From assembly GCF_000154785.2 (NCBI RefSeq), contig NC_015741.1:1-64000 (forward strand): a stretch of 64,000 bases of DNA, read 5' to 3'. Of the stretch, positions 50,891-60,357 are shown piece by piece. The notes beneath the pieces are model-generated. The model saw only the letters and a program-made list of their open reading frames with translations. It was not told the DNA's origin and ran no database searches. The position numbers were made by a program, and so were the translations under genes. Within the stretch, counting starts at the first letter, position 1. Each line of letters starts with the position of its first letter. The stretch comes from Roseobacter litoralis Och 149. Lineage in GTDB: Bacteria; Pseudomonadota; Alphaproteobacteria; Rhodobacterales; Rhodobacteraceae.

Positions 50891-51661
50891 ATGACAAACA
50901 ACCGCGGTCCCCACGTCGGGTTTTTCGTAACCTGCATCGTGGATTCCATGCGCCCCAATATCGGGTTTGCAAGCCTCAAGCTGCTGGAGGACGCCGGATG
51001 CATTGTCGAGGTGCCAACGGCGCAGACCTGCTGTGGCCAACCTGCCTTTAACAGCGGCGATGACGCCACAACCAAGGCCATCGCCAAGCAGGTGATCGAA
51101 GCCTTTGAACCCTATGACTATCTCGTGGTGCCGTCCGGGTCCTGTGCGAGCATGATCCGCAGCCACTACGCGGAGCTTTTTCAGGATGATCCGGCGTGGC
51201 AGAGCCGCCAAAAGGCGGTCTGCGCGAAAACATGGGAAGTGCTCAGCTTTCTGAGCGACGTAATGAATTACACACCCAAGGCCACCTATCAGGGCACCGC
51301 CACCTATCACGACAGCTGCTCGGGTCTTCGGGATCTCGGTGTGCACGATCAACCGCGTGCGCTGCTTGCTCATGTACAGGGGCTGTCCGTTGTTCCCTTG
51401 GAAGGCAACAACGAATGCTGCGGCTTTGGCGGCACATTCTGCGTAAAATACCCCGAGCTTTCCACAGCGATCGTGAGTGACAAAACCGACAAGATCAAAG
51501 CGACACAGGCCGATACGCTGCTCGGCGGTGACATGGGTTGCCTGATGAATATGGCTGGAAAGCTCAGCCGGGAAGGGCGCGATGTGCGGGTGTTTCATAG
51601 CATTGAAGTTCTGGCTGGCATGGCAGATGGGCCGGGCATCTGTGCGCCCAGACTGAAATAG
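50891..51661 (+). CDS. lldE: L-lactate dehydrogenase complex subunit LldE (Fe-S)
   Basis: 256 aa with two CCG cysteine-rich domains: QTCCGQPAFNSGD and NECCGFGGTFCVKYPELS, plus HDSCSGLRDLG. Such domains bind Fe-S clusters in heterodisulfide-reductase-like oxidoreductases. With LldF and LldG it forms the flavin-independent L-lactate oxidase complex of the membrane. Gap to lldF is 9 bases. Regulation unknown; no GntR/LldR gene is adjacent. Confidence 0.92.
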   Translation: MTNNRGPHVGFFVTCIVDSMRPNIGFASLKLLEDAGCIVEVPTAQTCCGQPAFNSGDDATTKAIAKQVIEAFEPYDYLVVPSGSCASMIRSHYAELFQDDPAWQSRQKAVCAKTWEVLSFLSDVMNYTPKATYQGTATYHDSCSGLRDLGVHDQPRALLAHVQGLSVVPLEGNNECCGFGGTFCVKYPELSTAIVSDKTDKIKATQADTLLGGDMGCLMNMAGKLSREGRDVRVFHSIEVLAGMADGPGICAPRLK

Positions 51662-51670
51662 GGCATTCAG

Positions 51671-53077
51671 ATGGAACAAACCTCTCACCACTTTAACGAA
51701 AACGTCAGGCGCGCGCTGGCTGAGCCGACGCTGAAAACCGCCCTTGATCGCACCACAACGCTGCTGCGCACCCGACGCGCAAAGGTCATCGATGCGTTTC
51801 CCCAATACGCCAAGGCCCGCGAAACGGCGCAAAAGATCAAAGACCACACGCTGGACCATCTGGGCCATTATCTGCGCCAATTTGAGGAAAACGCGCGGGC
51901 AAATGGGGCGCAGGTGCATTGGGCGGCAACACCAGAAGATGCGCGCCGGATCGTGACCGACATTTGCCGGGCTGAGAACGCCAAGACTGCCACGCGCGTA
52001 AAATCGATGCTGGGCGAGGAAATCGGCATCGCGGAAGCCCTCACCGAAGCCGGGGTTGAGCGGATCGAAACCGATCTTGCAGAACATATTATCCAGCTGG
52101 CCGGTGACCCGCCGTCTCATATCGTGATGCCAGCGATGCACAAAACACACGAACAGGTTGCCGAGCTCTTTGCGCAAAAGCACCAGGATCCGGGCACCAA
52201 GCAAGACATTCCCTCGCTCGTTGAAAGTGCGCGACGCGAATTGCGCCCCAAGTTCATGAATGCCGATATCTCGATTTCGGGTGCAAATTTTCTGATCGCG
52301 GATACCGGATCCTTTGTGACCATCACCAACGAGGGCAATGCGGAGCTGACCACGACGCCCCCAAAAACCCATATCGTCACCGTCGGTATCGAAAAAATGG
52401 TGCCCAGCCTGAAACATGCTGCCGTTTTCATCAGGCTGTTGTCCCGTGCCGCCATTGGCACTGAAATCACGCAATACACGACCTTCTATAATGGCCCGAA
52501 GCGGGCAGGCGACCGGGATGGCCCCGAGAACCTGAATATCGTTCTGGTGGACAATCATCGCTCAGACATGCTGTCAGACTTCCTGCGACCCATGTTGCGA
52601 TGCATTCGCTGTGGGGCCTGCATGAACCATTGCCCGGTCTATGCGACCGTGGGCGGTCACGCTTATGGCGCGGTCTATCCGGGGCCGATGGGATCGGTGC
52701 TGACACCCGCCATGACGGGTTTGAAGGGGTCGAAAGACTTACCTAATGCCTGTACGTTGAACGGCCGTTGCAAAGAAGTCTGCCCGGTCAATATACCCCT
52801 GCCCGACATGCTGCGGTCCTTGCGCGCGCGCCAGTTTGAGAGCGGAATGGTGACGCCTAAAGCCAAATGGAGCCTCAAGCTCTGGGCGATGTTGGCGACA
52901 CGGCCTGCACTTTATCATTTTTGTACGACGATCGCGAATATCAACTTGCGTGTTCTGGCGCGCGGGCAGGGAAAAATCAGTGCAGTGCCTTTCGCCGGTG
53001 GCTGGACCCGTACCCGCGACTTACCACAGCCCGAGGCGGGCACATTCATGCAGCAATATCGCAAGCAACAGAGGTAA
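51671..53077 (+). CDS. lldF: L-lactate dehydrogenase complex subunit LldF (Fe-S)
   Basis: 468 aa. An N-terminal LUD domain (about 60-290) is followed by a ferredoxin-type double 4Fe-4S site, CIRCGACMNHCPVY and CTLNGRCKEVCPVN. It conducts electrons from lactate oxidation towards the quinone pool with LldE and LldG. The gap to lldG is 3 bases, indicating one operon. Confidence 0.93.
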   Translation: MEQTSHHFNENVRRALAEPTLKTALDRTTTLLRTRRAKVIDAFPQYAKARETAQKIKDHTLDHLGHYLRQFEENARANGAQVHWAATPEDARRIVTDICRAENAKTATRVKSMLGEEIGIAEALTEAGVERIETDLAEHIIQLAGDPPSHIVMPAMHKTHEQVAELFAQKHQDPGTKQDIPSLVESARRELRPKFMNADISISGANFLIADTGSFVTITNEGNAELTTTPPKTHIVTVGIEKMVPSLKHAAVFIRLLSRAAIGTEITQYTTFYNGPKRAGDRDGPENLNIVLVDNHRSDMLSDFLRPMLRCIRCGACMNHCPVYATVGGHAYGAVYPGPMGSVLTPAMTGLKGSKDLPNACTLNGRCKEVCPVNIPLPDMLRSLRARQFESGMVTPKAKWSLKLWAMLATRPALYHFCTTIANINLRVLARGQGKISAVPFAGGWTRTRDLPQPEAGTFMQQYRKQQR

Positions 53078-53080
53078 AGC

Positions 53081-53725
53081 ATGTCGCGCGACAGCATTCT
53101 GGCCAAAATTGACGCAGCAACGGAAGCGGGGTCCAAAGCGGAGATTGACGCCCTCGCCGCAGAGCTGATTTCCGAGCCCGACGGATATCGCGCGGAAATA
53201 GCGCCACAGCCCTTAGATGCACGTTTCATCGAAAAAGCGACCTCCGAAACTGTGACGGCCACCGTCGAAAAACTATCGTCTCTGTCAGATATTCCCACGG
53301 CAGTTTCTGCCTACCTGACAGCCAAGGACCTCAAACCAAAAATTGCGGTGCAACCCAAAGGGTGTCTCACAAACCTGGACTGGTCCGGTCTGGAAACCGT
53401 GGATCATGCTCAGATGAACGAGCCTGTCGCTATTACTTTTGCAGACGCCGGGATTGCCGAGACCGGCTCACTCGTGTTTTTCACCGGACCCGACGCACCC
53501 GTCCTGTTGAACTTCCTGCCGCTCCACCATTTGGCCGTTGTACGCAACAGTACAATCAAGGCCTATATGGAAGACATCTTTGACACCTTCGGAACAACCC
53601 GCACAAAACAAGGCCGGAGTTGTAACATCATCACAGGCACCAGCGGCACCGCTGACATCGAGGCGCGGAACGTACGCGGCGCGCATGGCCCGCGGTTCAT
53701 GCACATCCTGCTTATTGCTGACTGA
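53081..53725 (+). CDS. lldG: L-lactate dehydrogenase complex subunit LldG (LUD domain)
   Basis: 214 aa LUD-domain protein, the usual third member of lldEFG. Near the C-terminus GTSGTADIEARNVRGAHGP matches the conserved end of LutC/LldG proteins; the middle has AITFADAGIAETGSLVF. Ends the lactate operon. Confidence 0.9.
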   Translation: MSRDSILAKIDAATEAGSKAEIDALAAELISEPDGYRAEIAPQPLDARFIEKATSETVTATVEKLSSLSDIPTAVSAYLTAKDLKPKIAVQPKGCLTNLDWSGLETVDHAQMNEPVAITFADAGIAETGSLVFFTGPDAPVLLNFLPLHHLAVVRNSTIKAYMEDIFDTFGTTRTKQGRSCNIITGTSGTADIEARNVRGAHGPRFMHILLIAD

Positions 53726-53919
53726 GGTCAAGAGCGGGGAAACTACTGGCAGACCGCAAGCTCCAGAGCCGCTCGGAACAAAGGCCACGGTCGCAGTAGA
53801 TTATAGCGGGCGTGCTATGATTTCGTCCCGCCTCCGCCTTTTGGCATTTCATAACATAATGTTCATTACAGGCTAACACTCTCGGCTGTCACTCCCACTT
53901 ACCGGCAGTGTGCTGGTAC

Positions 53920-54219
53920 TTAAAAACCCTGCATCAGCATATCGACCGCAGCCGTAACTTTCTCAAACTCTTCATCGAGTTTTCCAACGGCGGAATTAAG
54001 CATGCTGGTCGGTACAGCCGCCATAAACTGTGTGACCATGACCACTGACTTACCATCAAGCTCAAAGACAGGGTTCAGTCTCGTCGCCGGTTTTGGTGCT
54101 TTTGACGGTGGGAGCAATGGCACCACCACGCGGGTGTTCAGATCGCTGAGCAGATCCGTTTGGACATCTAATAAATAGCCGTCGCCGGATGGGCTGGGAT
54201 ACACATCATATTTGGGCAT
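53920..54219 (-). CDS. ccdB: CcdB-type toxin
   Basis: 99 aa, the standard CcdB length. MPKYDVYPSPSGDGYLLDVQ..., LLSDLNTRVVVPL, and the helical C-terminus VGKLDEEFEKVTAAVDMLMQGF. CcdB poisons DNA gyrase when its antitoxin decays. Start and antitoxin stop share one base (TGATG). The C-terminal end differs from F-plasmid CcdB (WGI), so gyrase as target is inferred. Confidence 0.88.
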   Translation of the reverse strand: MPKYDVYPSPSGDGYLLDVQTDLLSDLNTRVVVPLLPPSKAPKPATRLNPVFELDGKSVVMVTQFMAAVPTSMLNSAVGKLDEEFEKVTAAVDMLMQGF

Positions 54220-54449
54220 CAGAACTGGCGGTATCGATCAAGTGGCAAGCCATTCTTCTCGACGTATGCGTTAGAGCTTCGAATAGCGGCCGCATTCTCA
54301 ACTTTCCATTGTTCCGACTTAGCTGCTGAAACTGCACTTCGAACCCCGTCCTCTGCCGCGCGAGACAGATTGACTTTCAGCGCCTTGGCTTCTGCAAGCA
54401 AAGCAGCGTCCAACGACAGATTTGTAGGCTTCCGTGTATGAGAGTTCAT
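54219..54449 (-). CDS. ccdA: CcdA-type antitoxin
   Basis: 76 aa from the ATG at 54449, with a strong AGGAGG ribosome site. The N-terminal ribbon-helix-helix region (KPTNLSLDAALLAEAKALKVNLSRAAEDGV) binds DNA and the acidic/neutral C-terminal part (ENAAAIRSSNAYVEKNGLPL) wraps the toxin. Autorepression is typical; a candidate operator lies upstream at 54504-54516. Confidence 0.9.
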   Translation of the reverse strand: MNSHTRKPTNLSLDAALLAEAKALKVNLSRAAEDGVRSAVSAAKSEQWKVENAAAIRSSNAYVEKNGLPLDRYRQF

Positions 54450-54503
54450 GTGATGGCCTCCTTGAATGAAATTACACTTAATAAATATACCCGTCAATTA
54501 TGC

Positions 54504-54516
54504 GCATATAATATGC
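54504..54516. promoter_or_regulatory. candidate ccdAB operator
   Basis: Palindrome GCATA-TAA-TATGC, 55 bases upstream of the ccdA ATG in AT-rich DNA. It overlaps a possible -10 (TATAAT at 54507-54512 on the plus strand, TATTAT on minus). Autorepression by CcdA-CcdB at such palindromes is known for the family. Confidence 0.45.
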
Positions 54517-54725
54517 TTATAGAGTTCATCTTAGGTTAAGCCAGATACCCGCTCTGGGTTGTCGCACGGGCAAGTACCGGAGTAGCTTCTAGCATTGGGT
54601 TATGCTGCAAAAAAGTGGGAAGCCTTTGACCTGTTGGCTTTGTCCACATTTCCGATTTGATTGGCGTTGTGCGCTGATTTACGCGATGTATCTGCGAGAC
54701 GGATTCGGACCGGACAGATGCTCCT

Positions 54726-55706
54726 ATGGCGACACCCTCTTCTCACAAAGATCTCAGCCTGAAGTGGCTTGAGCTTTTCCAGACCTATGCACGGACACAT
54801 TCTTTGCAGGCGACGGCCAATGAGACGGGGTTGTCTGTCAGCACGGTTTCCCATCATTTGCGCAGCCTCGAAGAACATCTCGGCGTAGCCCTGTTTGATC
54901 ACGCCCGCAGGCCGATGGTTTTGACGCCGACGGGCCGTAACTTTCTGCGCAATATTGCTCAGGCGATGCAGGGTATTCGCAAGGCAACGGCAGAGGCATC
55001 TTCGGGCAATGTTGCGGATGCTTCTTATCTGCGCGTCGGCACGATCGAGGATCTGGACAGCGATGTCACACCAGAACTTGCTGTTCATCTTTCCCAGAAG
55101 ATGCCCGACTGCAACTTCCTCTACCATACCGGCACCAGCCATGAGATCGTCAAGATGCTGCGCCATCGGGAGTTGGATCTGGGCATTGTAACCTCGCCCG
55201 CAAAATCCTTGAACGACCTGATCGACTGGCCACTGCTGCGTGACCCTTTCGTTGCGGTTTTACCAAAGTCCGCGGAGTCTTCTCTGCCTGATATCGTTGC
55301 CGGGCACACCAAGCTGCCGTTCCTGCAATTCTCGAGTGACCTGATCATCGCGGCTCAGATCGAAGCACAATTGCGCCGCTTGGGGGTCGAATTGCCCAAC
55401 AAATTTGAATGTGGGAACAACCAGACACTAATGGCGATGGTCGCGGCGGGTGCCGGTTGGACCATCACGACACCTTTGCTGTTCTCCCGTGCAAGACGGT
55501 TTCAGCCCAAGCTGCAAATGCACCCTTTTCCGGGCAAGAGTTTCGGGCGCACCCTGTCCTTAATTACCAGCCCGGATTGTGCCCGGTCCGTCATCGATCT
55601 GGTCAGCCACAAGCTGCGCAGTGAATTGAGCCAGCAGGTGATTGCACAGACGCATCGCGCCATTCCGTGGCTCAAGGATCAGTTCACTCTGATAGACCAG
55701 GTTTAG
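54726..55706 (+). CDS. LysR-family transcriptional regulator
   Basis: 326 aa. Helix-turn-helix at about 20-65 (TYARTHSLQATANETGLSVSTVSHHLRSLEEHLGVALFDH), then a periplasmic-binding-like effector domain. Its stop overlaps the convergent methyltransferase gene by 4 bases. By position it is the likely regulator of the methyltransferase and the divergent flavoprotein gene; effector unknown. Confidence 0.88.
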   Translation: MATPSSHKDLSLKWLELFQTYARTHSLQATANETGLSVSTVSHHLRSLEEHLGVALFDHARRPMVLTPTGRNFLRNIAQAMQGIRKATAEASSGNVADASYLRVGTIEDLDSDVTPELAVHLSQKMPDCNFLYHTGTSHEIVKMLRHRELDLGIVTSPAKSLNDLIDWPLLRDPFVAVLPKSAESSLPDIVAGHTKLPFLQFSSDLIIAAQIEAQLRRLGVELPNKFECGNNQTLMAMVAAGAGWTITTPLLFSRARRFQPKLQMHPFPGKSFGRTLSLITSPDCARSVIDLVSHKLRSELSQQVIAQTHRAIPWLKDQFTLIDQV

Positions 55707-57223
55707 TCCAGCAAGATGTTGAAGCGCGCTTTGATTTCGCGCTGCTGATCCGGTGACAGGTAAGCGGGCTTATGGGTGCTCAAAACCGCGCGCACGTGCT
55801 CATTGGCCACGCTCCATGCATCCTTGGCCCCGTTTTCCGCCCAAGTGCGCGGCTGTTCACGGTCGGCATGTGTCGGGTAAAAGTAGTCTCGCTCCATCGC
55901 CGCCAAGGTTTGTGCGCTGCCCAGAAAATGCCCATCCCCAAGCACCGCCTCCAGAATGGCGTCGTATCCGATGTTGTCTGTCGACACCTCGATACCCCGC
56001 AACGCGCGGTAGGTGTTCGAGTGCATTTCATCATCCAGAATGAACGCCTCAAAACTGACCCCCAGCAAGGATGCCGTCATACCTGAACTCTCGTAAATCA
56101 AATTGCCCCCCGCGAGGGCTGCCGCCATGGATGTCAGCCCCTTTTCAGCGCCGTATTGGGCGTCGATGGCTTTGGCATCTGTCATGGAACAGGCCACGCC
56201 AGACACCAGCCCCAGCCAGTTGGACAGTTGCGCAGAGGCGGCATTCAGCACCGCCGTTTCCCCACTGCCGCCCGCGAATGCACCGGTACGCAGATCAATC
56301 ACCAAAGGCCAATTGGAAAAGATCATCGGATATCCGGGTTGGATCGCGTGGACCATCACAAGGCTGGCAAGAGTTTCGGCCAGCGATTGCGCCAAAAACC
56401 CCGCCATCGTGGCAGGTGCCGTCGCACCGGCTTGGGCAGCGGTGATGCAGGACATCGGGATGTTGTGTGCGATGCATTCATAGACGACATCAACCGCGTC
56501 TTCACCAAACCGCATGGGCGAAATGATCGGGCTGATGTGGGCCTTCATGAAGGGCCGTTTGGCGAATTCGCCAGCACCGCCCGCCGCAATGTCCAACATC
56601 TCGACGATGGGGGCGACATGCCCGGCCAAGGTAAAAGACGTCGCGGTCGGTTTGGTTGTGTTCTTCAACAGGGCGTAGACGGTGTTCACGTCGAGATCAA
56701 AACTATCCGCGATATCTGTTGCCACGCAGCACCGGGTGTACCAGCTGATATTGGGCAAAGTGTCTTGCAAGCGCGTAAAATCATGCAGGTCTTGGAGCGT
56801 CGAAGGGCGGTAGAGCCGACTGTCCAGATCCAGTGTTTGCACCGCAGCCCCGCCAGTCCCGAAATGCACCGCCTCATCGCCCACCGTAATCGAGCGGGCC
56901 GCGTCACGACCATGAAGGACAAAAGAGGTTGGTGCCTGATTGATCGCTTCTTCGACAAGCCGGGGCGGGAAGGTGATGCGACCGGGTGCACCATCCTTGG
57001 CACCTGCTGCCAAAAGATCGATGCGCAACCGCTCTGGCACCTCCCCCAGACCAAGATTTACGAGGAGTTTCAGCGCAGTATCGTAAATGCTCTGCAGTTC
57101 ATCGTCGCGCAGTGGTTTATAGGTGCCACCGGTTTGCCCCGGCGGACAAGGGTCGACCACAGGCTTAGCTGCACGTTGTGCCAGCCGCTTTTGGCGTCCT
57201 GCGCGCGTTGTCGCACTGCACAT
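55703..57223 (-). CDS. MttB-family (trimethylamine methyltransferase-like) corrinoid methyltransferase, non-pyrrolysine
   Basis: 506 aa of the COG5598/MttB superfamily: PLRDDELQSIYDTALKLLVNLGLGEV near the start, HGRDAARSITVGDEAVHFGTGGAAV, and the barrel segments PMSCITAAQAGATAPAT. No in-frame UAG occurs, so it is a non-Pyl member; such proteins demethylate quaternary amines such as glycine betaine or carnitine. No corrinoid protein gene lies next to it. Paired with the divergent dimethylglycine-dehydrogenase-like gene. Confidence 0.87.
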   Translation of the reverse strand: MCSATTRAGRQKRLAQRAAKPVVDPCPPGQTGGTYKPLRDDELQSIYDTALKLLVNLGLGEVPERLRIDLLAAGAKDGAPGRITFPPRLVEEAINQAPTSFVLHGRDAARSITVGDEAVHFGTGGAAVQTLDLDSRLYRPSTLQDLHDFTRLQDTLPNISWYTRCCVATDIADSFDLDVNTVYALLKNTTKPTATSFTLAGHVAPIVEMLDIAAGGAGEFAKRPFMKAHISPIISPMRFGEDAVDVVYECIAHNIPMSCITAAQAGATAPATMAGFLAQSLAETLASLVMVHAIQPGYPMIFSNWPLVIDLRTGAFAGGSGETAVLNAASAQLSNWLGLVSGVACSMTDAKAIDAQYGAEKGLTSMAAALAGGNLIYESSGMTASLLGVSFEAFILDDEMHSNTYRALRGIEVSTDNIGYDAILEAVLGDGHFLGSAQTLAAMERDYFYPTHADREQPRTWAENGAKDAWSVANEHVRAVLSTHKPAYLSPDQQREIKARFNILLD

Positions 57224-57407
57224 GCTGTTCAGTCCCCGATAACCTGTTTCAGTAGAACACCCTGTTGCGATGTTTGCCGCAACAGAACTGTCATAAATTC
57301 GGATTAATCGAAATTGATTTCCTATTTTATGAGATTAGATGCCCGAATCTTGTATCAGGACGGAAATTATTGCTCTGTTCCATCGCATTAAATCTCAGGG
57401 GACAGAC

Positions 57408-59843
57408 ATGAAATCACGCACGAAGGTTGTGGTCATCGGTGGCGGAATCGCCGGATGCTCAACACTGTATCATCTGACCAAAGAGGGCTGGTCCGACGTC
57501 GTTCTGATCGAACGCGATGAGCTGACCTCGGGCACTACATGGCATTCAGCGGCGCAGGTGACAAACTTCGGCATGAACCAGACGATGGTGGGGCTCAAAA
57601 CCCACTCCATCCAGTTGTATAAGAAACTGCGCGACGATCCTGAGTATCCCGTTGGCTATCACCACGGCGACGGCGGCATCCGGCTGGCCAATACACCCGA
57701 ACAAATGCAGGCCTACCGTCATTTTGCCTCAATGGCGAAGGGCATGGGCACGACCTTTGAAGTGATCGATGCTGAGGAATGCGCCCGCCGCCATCCGCTT
57801 ATTTCAACGGACAACCTGTTGGGCGGTCTGTGGGATGGCGAAGACGGTGACATTGATCCCGCGCAGCTGTGCCAGGCGCTGGCCTTTCACGCGCGCAAAG
57901 CCGGTGCAGAAGTCTATCGCCATACGAATGTCACCGCGCTGACGCAGCACAAAGATGACACGTGGACGGTTGAGACGGACAAGGGCAGCATTGATGCTGA
58001 TATCGTCGTGAACGCCTGCGGCTACCGCGTGAATGAAGTTGGCGGCATGATGGGTGTGCATCACCCCGTCGCCTCCATGGAACATCAGTATTTCGTCACC
58101 GAAGACATCCCGGCCATCGCAGAGGCCGGCCACCGCATGCCGCTGCTGCGTTGCCCGATCTCTGACTATTATTCGCGGCAGGAAAAGAACGGCCTCTTGG
58201 TAGGTTTCTATGAACAGGACTGTAAAACATGGGGTATGGATGGCATCAGCCCGAGCTTTGCCAATGATCTGTGCCCTGACGACCTTGACCGCGTGATGGA
58301 CGTCCTTGAGGGTGCGTTTGAACGGATGCCTGCCTTGGCTGAAGTTGGCATCAAACGCGTCGTGAACGGCCCGATCACCTATACCATCGACGGCGCGCCG
58401 TTGGTCGGTCCAATCCCCGGCAAGCGTAATGCCTACTGTATCATCGGCTTGCGCGCGGGTGTGGGCGAAGGGGGCGGCCATGGTTGGCTGCTCGCGCAAC
58501 AGATCGTGCATGGCGAAGCGCAATACGACACATGGGTCATCGACCCGCGCCGCTTTACCGGACATACCAATGTCGAACTGACGGCATTGAAGGCCATTGA
58601 GGACTATCAGAACGAATTCCGCTTTCACTTCCCGCATGAGCATCGCCCTGCCGGTCGCAATGCCAAAACGACGCCGCTGACGCCGATCATGGCGGCGGAA
58701 GGAGCAGAGTTCACGGTTGTGAATGGCTGGGAGCGGGTCGACTACATCAAGCCGTCGCCGGACTTCCACCCGACCCTCAGCTTCAATTTTGACGAAGCCT
58801 TCGACGTCATCGGTGAAGAAGTCCGCAATGTGCAGGAAAATGTCGGCCTGTGTGAGGTCAATGGTTTTAACCGTTTCGAGATCACCGGTGCGGACCGACA
58901 CCGCTTTTTGGATCGGATGTTTTGCGGTGCAGTCACCAAAAAGGATGGCCGGGTCGGCCTTGGCTATCTGCTGAACCACCACGGCAAGATCAAGGGTGAG
59001 GCGACTGTTGCCAATATCCCCGCCTCTGACCGGGGGCCTGCGCGGACTTGGTACGGGTCGGCGGCGGCATCTGAATATCACGACATGGATTGGCTGACCG
59101 CGCATTTGGGTGCCGACGAAGACGTGCAAATCAGCAGTCTGACCAACGATCAAACGATCCTTGTGCTGGCAGGTCCCAAAGCGCGTGACGTGCTGTCAGC
59201 CTGCGCGCGCGGCGATTGGTCCAAAGCCGCCTTTCCATGGTTGTCGGTGCGCGAAGCTTTCATCGGGTTCTCTCCGGTCACCGTTTTGGGCGTCAGTTTC
59301 TCGGGCGAGCTTGCCTATGAAATCCACGTGCCGAACGCGTCGCTCTACGCCGTCTATCTTGCGCTGCGCGCAGCGGGACAGCCGCATGGCCTCACGCTCT
59401 TTGGCACACGTGCGGTCGACTCGATGCGGATGGAAAAGGGTTTCATGCATTGGAAAGCGGACCTTCTTACCGAATTCGATCCGTTTGAGACGGCGCTGGA
59501 CAGGTTCGTGAAACCAGAAAAGGGCCCGTTCATCGGTCAGGAGGCTTTGCAAAAGCGCATGGCACACGGACCCACCCGCAAACTTGTGACCCTAAAGATC
59601 GGCAGCACGACGACACCAGCCCATGGCGGCGCGTCTTTGATGCAGGGCGATACGGTTGTCGGCACCATTACCTCGGGTGATTGGGGCTATCGCGTGGGCC
59701 TGAATCTGGCCTATGCCTTTGTCATGCCGGACATGGCCGAGATTGGCCGCGTCATGCAACTGGACCTCTGCGGTGAACTGGTCGCAGCCGAGGTCATCAC
59801 CCCATCACCCTATGATCCCGACCACGCACGGATGCGGGCGTGA
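57408..59843 (+). CDS. FAD-dependent dimethylglycine/sarcosine-dehydrogenase-like protein
   Basis: 811 aa from the ATG at 57408 (CAGGGGA upstream). An N-terminal DAO-type FAD domain (VVVIGGGIAGCSTLYHL; TSGTTWHSAAQVTNFG with the His of the covalent-flavin type), an FAO-M linker near 380-440, then GcvT-like folate-binding and C-terminal barrel domains (GFNRFEITGADRHRFLDRM; GELAYEIHVP; RMEKGFMHWKADL). Enzymes of this layout demethylate dimethylglycine or sarcosine with tetrahydrofolate as acceptor. Divergent from the MttB gene across 184 bases. Confidence 0.9.
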   Translation: MKSRTKVVVIGGGIAGCSTLYHLTKEGWSDVVLIERDELTSGTTWHSAAQVTNFGMNQTMVGLKTHSIQLYKKLRDDPEYPVGYHHGDGGIRLANTPEQMQAYRHFASMAKGMGTTFEVIDAEECARRHPLISTDNLLGGLWDGEDGDIDPAQLCQALAFHARKAGAEVYRHTNVTALTQHKDDTWTVETDKGSIDADIVVNACGYRVNEVGGMMGVHHPVASMEHQYFVTEDIPAIAEAGHRMPLLRCPISDYYSRQEKNGLLVGFYEQDCKTWGMDGISPSFANDLCPDDLDRVMDVLEGAFERMPALAEVGIKRVVNGPITYTIDGAPLVGPIPGKRNAYCIIGLRAGVGEGGGHGWLLAQQIVHGEAQYDTWVIDPRRFTGHTNVELTALKAIEDYQNEFRFHFPHEHRPAGRNAKTTPLTPIMAAEGAEFTVVNGWERVDYIKPSPDFHPTLSFNFDEAFDVIGEEVRNVQENVGLCEVNGFNRFEITGADRHRFLDRMFCGAVTKKDGRVGLGYLLNHHGKIKGEATVANIPASDRGPARTWYGSAAASEYHDMDWLTAHLGADEDVQISSLTNDQTILVLAGPKARDVLSACARGDWSKAAFPWLSVREAFIGFSPVTVLGVSFSGELAYEIHVPNASLYAVYLALRAAGQPHGLTLFGTRAVDSMRMEKGFMHWKADLLTEFDPFETALDRFVKPEKGPFIGQEALQKRMAHGPTRKLVTLKIGSTTTPAHGGASLMQGDTVVGTITSGDWGYRVGLNLAYAFVMPDMAEIGRVMQLDLCGELVAAEVITPSPYDPDHARMRA

Positions 59844-60357
59844 ACAGCGTGACGGAAAGCGCGGATGACGGCGTTGTCATCGTCCGCAACCGGTGGAAGA
59901 TCTTGGGCAACAGGACTGAAGAGGCACTGTTATATTGAGTATGCGACGGCATGTGGTTTAGGTCATGTCCCATTGAGACATGTTCAAGCAGCGCTGCTTT
60001 CCGAAGGGTGTGATCCTGCTGGCCGTATGCTGGTTCTGCAGATACCCGCAGTCATGCCGCCATGCGCGCGATCTTCCGTGGCATATGGATAAAAACATAT
60101 ATCCGAGCAAACAGCAGATGGTGCTACCTTGGGCGGGCTGTCGATCATCTTGCTCAAATGATTGATTCCGGCTGACAGCCCGAAGTGCTGCAAGGGCCTT
60201 TATGCGCCAGACAAGTGATGCCGTCCGCTACTAAAAGCCCGTGACGGTTATTTCTGACAAAGCCAATAGCCACGCAAAGGTGATCGAAGAGGTGGATTTT
60301 GGAGACGGGCCTGACGACCGAAACGTAGCTTTCGAAGGCTCGCAACGGCCAGGAAAC
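59844..60357. other. non-coding or degraded region
   Basis: About 510 bases with many short frames but none with a recognisable product. Together with the broken FGE gene beside it, this looks like a site of decay. No insertion-sequence ends or target duplications were recognised. Confidence 0.5.

Noticed and set aside
50744..52558. 604-codon antisense open frame over the lldEF genes
   Set aside because: A mirror frame of GC-rich coding DNA; the plus-strand genes have clear Fe-S motifs and tight operon spacing.
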